Positions 28,335 to 38,700 of a DNA stretch of 64,000 bases are shown one piece after another (positions within the stretch are counted from its first letter, which is position 1; every line of letters starts with the position of its first letter). The stretch covers positions 3,534,001 to 3,598,000 of the forward strand of contig NC_064046.1 in assembly GCF_932526225.1 (NCBI RefSeq), in the 5' to 3' direction. The translations under genes and the position numbers were made by a program. Source of the stretch: Nematostella vectensis (lineage: Eukaryota; Cnidaria; Anthozoa; Actiniaria; Edwardsiidae). The notes under the pieces are model-generated. The model saw only the letters and a list, made by a program, of their open reading frames with translations, did not search any database and was not told the origin of the DNA.

Positions 28335-28606
28335 TGGGGGGACGTTGGGTTTTGCGGTATTGGCCCTTTTTTGTACGATATTGCGGTAAAAGAGCAAAAA
28401 ACATGCGGTAGTGCTGTATTTCAGAACACTGCGAGATTTTTCTTTTTAAACGGCGGTATTGTGGTAAAAAAATTAAATACTGTGGTGTTGCGGTGTTAAA
28501 GGGATGTTGCGCATGCTCTTCAAATCCTCGTCCTTCTGTGCGGCATGCGATATTTTTGAAAACTTCGTGCGGTATTGCGGTAATTATACCCCCCAACGTC
28601 CCCCCA
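28335..28606. mobile_element. 272-bp inverted-repeat element with TGAG duplication
   Basis: Ends TGGGGGGACGTTGGG and CCCAACGTCCCCCCA are inverted. TGAG lies outside both (28331-28334 and 28607-28610). The interior is made of GCGGTATTGCGGTA-like repeats. Non-coding MITE. Confidence 0.78.
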
Positions 28607-28610
28607 TGAG

Positions 28611-29750
28611 AGTCATGGGAGTGTAAGGTTGTATTTTCAAGGGTGCATCAAATCATCTGCATTTTATTATCTGCATTTTCCTAATATTGGATGGAACTAC
28701 CAAATCCAAGCAGGGAAGAGTTAGGGGTATGGGGGCTTGTTCCCTTTTCTCAAAATATAGGAATCAGAAAACCCTTGTTGTATAGATTGTTTATTGTTTC
28801 ATCTTTGTAAAATGTTTTCCCAATGATAGAAAAATAAACTGCATGGTTAGGAAAATTTAGGTTGCCTTTGTTATTGAATAGCTGCACTAAAAAGTTGTAT
28901 ATTAGCAAAGATGTGTCATGAACTACACAGAAATAACATACCAATTTAGTATATTCAACATATACATTAACCGAGATGTGTTGTAATGCATTATGATGAA
29001 AGTATTTTATAAAAATAAAGATTCACATTTTAGGAACATGGGCATATGGAGATAGGCTATTATTTAATAGTAGGTCCTAACCTGGCTTGCTGTCTATTTC
29101 AGATTTTGATTTCTGGAGCACATAGCCATGAATTAAGGGGGTGTGCCCTAACATAGATATCATGCAAAAAAGCAGAAAATTTATGTCTAATAAAATATAA
29201 AGATGATGTACAACACCCTGCTAAAGACATGTATATGCAAAGCTACTGTATAAAACATAACAAGTCAACAAATGTTGTAGTATTGCTTGTTCAAGTGGAT
29301 ATGAGCTGAATGCTCCACCCTAAATCCTACACAGGACACTAGAACATTGTTGGGGTGAGGCGTGGGCGATGATTCAAAGAGGGGCATTTCAATTTAATTT
29401 TTTATGTCTATGCCAAACATCTGCATCACAAACACCAGCATATTGTCCCCGTGATCAGTTGATTTTAGGGCATGAAGCATCATTCTGTGGATGCAACGCT
29501 ATTTGTCACCAGATGCATGCTGTCGGTAAAGCGACGCGCTGATTGGTTAATTCAAGCTACGCTGTCAAATTGAATTCGAATGTTGCATCCACGGATTCCT
29601 CTATCGTCTCTGGGTTGCCGATATGTGTAAAAAACTTAGCCTTTTCTGGTAGAAAAGGGAGGAGGCCGAAAATCGCTGGGGACATGGAGATATTTATATT
29701 CTACCGCACTGTGGTGGTTGATTTTTGAGTTTGAGCTTATTCTGAATAAA
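28611..29750. other. No gene recognised
   Basis: AT-rich sequence. A 61-codon open frame at 29543-29728 has no recognisable motif. Nothing else supported. Confidence 0.4.
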
Positions 29751-29905
29751 TACACATCACAAAGCAATGAGAGTTTATTGTGACCCTTATTCTAGGATAT
29801 AAGACAATTATAGGACAATTACAGGAGGTGATCAATCGTGAAAATATTCGAGCTAGTTACTGGGATTGACTGGTGACTGACTGAGAGGTTGGTAAGCCTG
29901 TGCTT
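29751..29905 (-). repeat. ~155-bp inverted repeat, right arm
   Basis: Reverse-complement partner of 22074-22229. The similarity stops on both sides within a few bases of the stated borders. Confidence 0.8.
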
Positions 29906-30710
29906 ATGATGACTGACTTCAAAATCTGGGATTGAATTTCTTTCAGCGTAAAATCTTTGACTTTTCCTAATTTGTCAACCGTGAATTGGATCGATCAGTG
30001 ACAGAGATCAACTTTTGTTCATTCCGGTCGCTATTTTGTTTAAACATACGCAGTAAAACCGGAACGAACAGATTCTGTTGGTGAAAAAAATGATTATCCC
30101 AGAGCCTTGTACCTTTCCGCTGGCACAATGGTACGTGGGCTCTGGGAACGAGATTGTTTTTTTTTTTTTCACGTTGATTTATTGCTCATTGCGCCTGCGC
30201 GACGTTTGTCCGCTCTGTCCCGGAACCTTGTATTTCAATTTGGGTTGTTTCTGCCCTGGGCGATGGGTACTCGAATGCAGTATAAGTCCAAAGGGCCTTT
30301 CTACCCGTTTACAAGAGTCCAATCCCTAACCGCCTGTTGTATGGTAACGTGGTTAATATTTCAGAACCGGAGAATTTGCATAAAAAAAAGGCAAAATTCA
30401 AAATAACACGCTCAAACTGTTAATAACCCTTATAACATGTTTATCTAAGACACCGATTCCATTTCTTTGATTTGTGTTCGAGTATTCGAGTAAATGAGAT
30501 TGAATGACAAACCAACCTTTGTTTGAAGCTTCTCCATGAGAACTTATATGTTTTCTGTTATACCGCGAAACTAAGTTACCCGAAGCAACAATCGCTTGAT
30601 ACTATTCCTTTACTCTGGTTACGCTTAAATATTGTAAACGTGGAACATTTTTTTTAATTCGCATTTCGCGAATTACTGTTGCAAACATTAAGGAAATCTG
30701 TGCGAAAAAA

Positions 30711-30803
30711 AGTGCGCTAAAAGACGTAAAGTGCGCGTAAAGTGCGCTAAAAGACGTAAAGTGCGCGTAAAGTGCGCTAAAAGACGTAAAGTGCGCGTAA
30801 AGT
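30711..30803. repeat. 30-bp tandem triplication
   Basis: Three units of AGTGCGCTAAAAGACGTAAA plus GTGCGCGTAA at 30711, 30741 and 30771. The flanking 29.9-30.7 kb holds no recognised gene. Confidence 0.9.
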
Positions 30804-31776
30804 TGTATTGCGCGACAGGCTACACGGTCAAAAACTTTCCACGGTACAATGTACCGCGAAAACTTCTTTTTGCATGATATCCCGTGTAACACCACCTTAA
30901 AGCTAGGCTAGTATCCGCGGTCATCCAATGCGCAGCCATACAACCTCAAACTGAGGCATATTCAACTATTTAATTCCATCCATTTTTCATTGACTATACA
31001 AATAAATAGATACACGATACTTCTCAAGTTGCACTTGAGTAATTGATAAATATTCTAACATCTCTTAAAATGCTACCATCGCATAACGACGATAATATAT
31101 GACCAGACGCGTTAATACGAGCCCATGGTGGCCTCTTAGCAGCCGCTCCTTGAGTCACTTGAATTTGATTCATTATCCTTAATCTGGCTTTTGGGGAGTG
31201 GCTAAGGGGGGACGGTTACGCATAAGGCCATGGCTATAAGAAATATGACAGATGGTTGAGGGTAAGGTGAATTGGCTAGCCACTCATTCATTTTGAAACA
31301 CGTCTCAAATGCGAACTTTTTTCTTACTAGGTATTTCCATTTTTCATCCTCCCCTAGTATCCCTCGGCTCCCATTTTTATTCTTCCCTCCGCATTTGACT
31401 AGTACCTGGTCTTACCTCCTGATGATGAACACTGTACTAGAACATATTTAAGGTTGCTTTACATTTTCGAAAAGCTCTACGAAATATCACACCCCCTGTC
31501 ATATTAATTTTTGTTACCATTATTCTTATCTTTCTACACCAGTATGTATGTTATACCTTTCTCCCCTTTATATCGTCTCTCCAGAAACTCCCCCTCCCCC
31601 CTCCCCCCCACACTTTTTCATCCACCCACCCCAGGTGCCATGGAACGAATTCCCGGTTTAAACAAAAAAAAAATTGGCTTTTTATCTTGGCAATACATGC
31701 GATGCCAGGCTCACTTGTGTGATGTCTTTGTGTGTGGGAGGGGAGAAAGGTTAGCTTAAAGGTAACAATGTAAGCT
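30804..31776. other. Region downstream of KIAA0513; no gene recognised
   Basis: Mixed AT-rich and C-rich sequence (a C-rich stretch near 31.59-31.63 kb). Probably includes the KIAA0513 3'UTR next to 31776; no clear polyadenylation signal was assigned. Confidence 0.4.
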
Positions 31777-34700
31777 TTAGAATTCAGGCGATGCCAGCTC
31801 TCTATTTGGGCTCGTAGGGGCAGGGCTCGTAGGGGGGCTGGTCAAGCTTGGGCGCGACCGGCTCTGTACTGGGACGCATTCCTCTTCACGCTCGAAATTT
31901 TTCTCAAGTAGTTGTATCTGATCTGAAACGAGAAACAAGGCGGTTCAACATCATAGCGGACGTTTAGGACAAACATTATTCTAGCCTCTGGCGACCCTCT
32001 CCATTCTTTCTTTACAACCGTCTCCACCTTCCCCTGGCAACCGTCTACACCCTCCCCCTGGCAACCGTCTACACCCTCCCCCTGGCAACCGTCCACACAC
32101 TCCACTTGGCAACCGTCCACACCCTAGTCCCTTGGCAACCGTCCACACCCTCCCCCTGGCAACCGTCCGCAAACTCCCCAGGCAACCGCCTCCACCCTCC
32201 TGGCAAACGTCTCCACCCTCCTGGAGAACGTCTCCACCCTCCTGGAGAACGTCTCCACCCTCCCCTGGCAACTATCCACACCCTCCCCATGGCAACCATC
32301 TCCACCCTCCTTTTATCGTGTACTCGCTCGAGAGCGGGTCTCAAAGTAACCCATGGCAAACGACCCCCCACCCTAGCCCTGTTCTCACCTGGTTCAAGGT
32401 CCCCTATCGTGCTCATTTTGTGAAGAAATTCAAGACACATTTCTCTTCCTAATCCGAACGCCCTCATGTTGCTTACAAACGTCCTAGAAACAAACATAAC
32501 AAGTCAAACGCAGAGCAGAATAAGAACTTGTGATTTGTCATAGAATAAATAAACAGCAAATCACGACAATTACAGAACAATTGGGATAAAATTGATCGAA
32601 GACTAGCAAATGATGAATAGTTTGGCATTTCAAAATAGTGTCTATATCTTATAATACACTGACATACACTAGCCCTAACCCTTCCCCGAACATTGTCAGC
32701 AGCTACATATAATTCCCTTGACTCCAATGAACAGGTCAGTTGAAACTGTCCGATTCGCTCCGGTTACTCTCAACCGAAGGTTGCCCTACATTGGACACCT
32801 GCAGGAAGGCGGAAACCCGGTAGGCCAAAGACTACCTGGAGAAGAATCGTTGCATCGGAACAAAAAGATCTTGGCCTCAGTTGGGGACAGGCGCAGTACA
32901 TTGCCCACAAACGGCGAGAAGGGGGGGACTATACTGGCCTTGCGTTCCATGAGGGATGAAGAGGCCAAAGTAAGTACCCTCCTTCGCTTTCATACGTTTC
33001 TTGGCTCATACCCGAGTTTTCCAAACAGACTGTTCTTATCGCACTCCGCGTAGTCAAGCTTCTCCTGAGTGCTCCAGCTATCCCACACCTCACTGAAACG
33101 GAGGCACAACGTTCAAACAATTTGGATATTACGCAAGGTTACGGGCAATCTTATTTTGGCAAGAGAACCGAATAATAAATTTAGGGTAGAAGTTTGCTGG
33201 CGGTACGTACTTGGTAATCACTGCAGGAAATCGATCATTGTGGATTGACTCGAAAAACGCCGCGTTCCAATATCTCATCGACTGCCTGAGATATAAGCAA
33301 CAACATTACAACAGTGAGGCTGCCATGTTAGAACCATACCCTGGCGTGACCATACCCTAGCGTGACCATACCCTGGCGTGACCATACCCTGGCGTGACCA
33401 TACCCTAGCGTGACCATACCCTAGCGTAACAATACCATAGCGTGACCATACCCTGGCGTGACCATACCCTGGCGTGACCATACCCTAGCGTGATCATACC
33501 CTGGCGTGAACATACCCTAGCGTGACCATACCCTGGCGTGACCATACCCTAGCGTGACCATACCCTGGCGTGAACATACCCAGGCGTGACCATACCCTAG
33601 CGTGACCATACCCTGGCGTGACCATACCCTAGCGTGACCATACCCTGGCGTGAACATACCCAGGCGTGACCATACCCTAGCGTGACCATACCCTGGCGTG
33701 AACATACCCTGTCGTGAACATACCCTGGCGTGACCATACCCTAGCGTGACCATACCCTAGCGTGACCATACCCTGGCGTGAACATACCCAGGCGCGACCA
33801 TACCCTGGCGTGACCATACCCTAGCGTAACAATACCATAGCGTAACAATACCATAGCGTGACCATACCCTGGCGTGACCACACCCTAGCGTGACCATACA
33901 CTGGCGTGACCATACCCTAGCGTGACCATACCCTGGCGTGACCATACCCTAGCGTGACCATACCCTAGCGTGACCATACCCTGGCGTGACCATACCCTAG
34001 CGTGACCATACCCTGGCGTGAAAATACCCAGGCGTGACCATACCCTAGCGTGACCATACCCTGGCGTGAACATACCCTGTCGTGAACATACCCTGGCGTG
34101 ACCATACCCTAGCGTAACAATACCATAGCGTAACAATACCATAGCGTGACCATACCCTGGCGTGACCACACCCTAGCGTGACCATACACTGGTGTGACCA
34201 TACACTGGTGTGACGATGCCCTAGCATGACCACACCCTAGCGTGACCATACACTGGTGTGACCATACACTGGTGTGAAGATGCCCTAGCATGACCATACC
34301 CTAGTGTGACCATACTCTGGCGTGACCATAACCTGGCGTGACCAGGCCAAAGCATTAAAACCCTCAGGTGTTACTTAGGGGTCCACCCCTGTTTTGTGTG
34401 TGGTGTGTGTTTGAGCATAATTCTTTTCGCAGAATCTGGCGCGCAGTTTTTTTTGTATTGGATCTTTTTATCCAAAATGCTCCCGCTCAACAGTTAAATG
34501 GTTGGCCCATTAGTCAAGGTAATGACAAGTATATGGCTCACCATATTGGCTGGTTTTTGAGGTACACACTAAGGAACTCCTTTTGAGGTGTTTGATCAAT
34601 CTCTTCTGCAAGAATTAAAAAAAAATAAGCAAAGACTTGCTCCTAGTACCCTGGGAACCAGATGGCTCCGAGCTTCGCGGCGACAACAATCAGAGCTTCG

Positions 34701-35757
34701 CTCAAATCGTTGTCGCCGCAAAGCTCGGAGCCTCTGGTACCCAGGGTACGCTCCTAGGGGAGCTAGTTGCATTATAACTAGGCTCGGCTTCTAGCCGTGG
34801 TTACATAGCGCATGTCTCATCCATCGCTGGCAATTTGAAAACACACGGCCCGAATTATTACTAAATATTCACAGATCCAGGCCCTGTCCTCGTATAACCT
34901 ACTATAACATTTTATCTTGCTGTACTTTCCATATAATAGTTGCAGTTAACCTGCGTGCTGACCATGTGAAGGACATAGTTGTGGTCTACCTGTGTGGCTG
35001 TGCACGTAATAAAAGTATTTGAATCACGCAGTTGTGGTCTACCTGTGTTGGTGAGCACGTAATAGTGTTTGTAGCACCTAGTTGTGGTCTGCCTGTGTCA
35101 CTGAGCTCGCCGTAATAGTATGTGAAGCACATAGTTGTGGTCTACCTGTGTCACTGAGCATGTGATAGTGTTTGAAGCACGTTGTTGCGGTCTACCTGTG
35201 TCGCTGAGTTCGTGATAGTATTTGAAGTACGTAGTTGCGGTCTACCTGTGTCACTGAGGTCGTGATAGTATTTGAAGCACGTAGTCGCGGTCTACCTGTG
35301 TCAGGGAACTCGCGATAGTATTTGATGCACGTAGTTGCGGTCTATCTGTGTCGCTGAGTTCGTGATAGTATTTGAGGCACGTTTTGCGGTCTACCTGTGT
35401 CACTGAGCTCATGATAGTATTTGAAGCACGCAGTTGCGGTTTACCTGTGTCACTAAGCACATGATAGTATTTGCATATGAAGAAAACGTTGTCGTTTTGG
35501 GGGTCTGGTACCGTGGAAGTTTAGTTTCTTTTCAGATACTTTTTCCGTTGATTTAGGATGTTCAGAGTCACTGTTTTATTTAGTTTACGAATCACCTGCG
35601 GTACGGCAACCTTAAAAGTGACAAGAATCATGCGGTTTTTCCAAATAAGGAATATAACTTTCCTAATATGGAAGTTATTGCGTTTGTCCAAAACGACAAT
35701 TTTTGGCTAAATTTTCTTGATATGAAGCAGGCTCGTAATCAGGGGGGGAGTGCACCA

Positions 35758-35788
<31 letters not shown>

Positions 35789-38700
35789 AGACAACCGAAA
35801 GTCCACTTTCTCAATAGACGTGCTATTTGTAGACTTTATTTGTAGGCAAATCCGACAAAAAACGTCCCGTGGAGGATACTGCAAAGGTATAAAAAAATTC
35901 ATTTTTTGTTCTTTTGGGGGTGGTCAGATTTTTATCAGAAAACTCACGCCCTCCCCCCTCTCCCCCAGAAAAATTAGGTCCACTTTTTCGGATCTCGCAC
36001 ACCCCCCCCCCCCCCCCCCCCCCCAAGAAAAATCCTGGTTACGGGCCAGTGAAGCATGTAGTTGCGGTCTACCTGTGTCGCTGAGTTCGTGGTAGTACGT
36101 AAAGCACATATTCATAAGGTTCATGGCAGGGCCGAAGTCATCTGCTTGATGGCATCTGAAAAGTATCAAAGCGAAACACATAATCTAATGCTGAGCTTTC
36201 ACAATTTCACAATAGCAAAGAATACGCGTTAACTAAGTGAAGCAGTCAGTAGTGCGCTTATTAGTCAAACAACGTTTAAGGCGTAAACGGCAAATGGATG
36301 TAAGGTGTACCTACAGCGATGAGCGTTGTATTGTGATTTACGAGTACTTATATTTTATATTTATCCAAACGCTGTTGGTTAAGCACGTCGTTAGCGCGTA
36401 CCATAGAATAAAGAAAGCAACCAACTGCTTTTTATTCACTAACTACCACAGTGGTCGTCGGCAAGGTTATCAAAGCAATTAATTAGAAAAATCCAAAACC
36501 GCATACATCTTATTGGCCACGCGCGCGATATTTGTTCTAGAGCTCAACACTAGCAAAGATAATTAACAAATATGATCAGTTTGAATAACTCGGTTTTAAT
36601 GGTCTTCTCTCCACATGGCTTCATCAATTATTAACACCCCACACTTTATACTTTCCCAAACTCATTATCCCTTCTATTGCAGCCACTAACGCTTATTCGC
36701 GTTAGAGTTTTTGTGTATTCTTTGGTGTACGACTACATTAATTGCCCTTGCAATGAGCAGTTTACCAAAGCTGAAGCCGTCACATCTCTTCATATACGAT
36801 CGATTCAGGGACGACGATAGCGGGGGAGCAGCAATGCAGGATGTGACTAGAGAATTCAAGATTGACCTGAAGGACGACGGGCTCGGAAAATACAACATTA
36901 GTCCCATAAGGGAGTTATCCAAGCCGAATCTACCTGCGGTAATGGAAAAACTAATGCAGAGACACAACGAAACATTTTATTGCACTCAAATTTTCTTTCT
37001 AAAGGAAAGTCCGAAAACTTTTTAAAAAGGGCACATTTGGGGATCTACGATCTACGATGATAATAGATTTTGATAACGTACATTTCTAAAGGTTTTTTTT
37101 ATCAAAAAACAATTCTTGAGGATTGTTGCTATAGATACGGTAACCAACTGGTCACGTTAAGAACTAATTCTTATTGCATACCTTCTTTTTGAATGTTTTT
37201 AATGGCTAATGACATGTTTTAAGAATGATGTGTGAAATGTTTTAATCCTGTAAAGAAAGCTCTAACAAGTGCTCGTGAGAGAAGAAAAAAAAAAAGAGTT
37301 AATACTTGAATTAATTCAATTGATAAATTTTGTCTCCAAAAATGGATTTGCTCGCAAATGAAGTGCAAAGTTTCCATGATCGAATACCAGGATCTTTTTT
37401 CTTTTGGATGCTTGCTGCTTCGACCTTTTGGTCATGGATTCATTACAATTCTAAAACAAAGTTCGCGATGAACCGCCTGCGAGCAGGGTACGAATTTAAG
37501 CGAGCTTTTAAAGTCTTGCGGTAAATCCGTTACAGTTTTTAGCAGTATCTTTTTTTGCGCAAAGCAGACTCCAGAGAAAAAAATGAGGGGAAATATAGTA
37601 ACTAATCACGAAACTAAAGGTGTTTTTTACTCGTTTTATTTTGAAGGGCCAACGTGAGGCGACCCGTTATGCCACGACATCGGTAAGCCTGTGAGTAGAC
37701 TTTGCCTATTCGGTCGCCAGTATTAATTTGTTCCTTCTTTTCCAGGAGTCGAAACGCTCCCAAAACAGCTTCACCAAGAAAAAGGTGAGAGAGTTATGAA
37801 AAAGCTAATTGATTAAGTAATCATTGAGCTCATGCACTTTTTTTTTTCATAAGAACGTTCAGGCTAAGACTCTAACAAATTCTAAGAACACGATAAGAAC
37901 GTGCAGAGGCTCAAATAGCAGCAAAATAGTTTTTTTTTTAGATCGATAAGTTCCAAAATGTAAAATCATATTGTGTTCATCAAACTAAGTTATTTTAGAA
38001 CATCTGTACGAAAATGTCAAGTCTTCAGATGCTCCGAGAAAAGAGAACAGCCAATCCTAGAAAATTAGACGTTCTTATAAAAAAAGCTGAGTGTATTATT
38101 AAGCGGTGGTTATTGTCTCCGTCCGGCGTGAAAATAGGATATTTTATACTCTATTTTCTAAAAAAATATTATTTTTCCTATTCTATAGAAAAATAAGATA
38201 TTTCATATTTGATTTTCACATAATTTCCTCCTCATTGGTTTTAAATTGCAAAAAATATTTTGCGATTTAGCCACACATTTTTATTACGCAAAGCTGGCGA
38301 TTTTTTTGGGGGGAAGTCTTGTATCATTACGATGATTTTGTTGTCATATGCAATAAAGAAGTAATAGGCATGTGCATCACTTAACCATGTTCATCTAGAG
38401 CACACTACACACTACACACACTACACACACTACACACTACACACTACACACACTACACACACTACACACTACACACACTACACACACTACACACACTACA
38501 CACTACACACTACACACTACACACACTACACACACTACACACACTACACACTACACACACTACACACTACACACTACACACACTACAGATAATGATAATT
38601 AATATGAAAGACACAAGAATTCAATAAAAGAGAATGTCAATGAACACTGTTTACTCACTCAAATAACACGACAGCAAAATACTGTACCAGGCGGAAGAAT

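Noticed and set aside
31842-31922. Frame ending in [20 protein letters not shown] as the KIAA0513 C-terminus
   Set aside because: The previous exon ends in phase 1, which selects the frame reading [15 protein letters not shown], and that frame matches the KIAA0513 family.
33275-34297. Several 60-95 codon frames rich in [13 protein letters not shown]
   Set aside because: They are translations of the 16-bp satellite, which lacks stops; there is no start, end or family signal.
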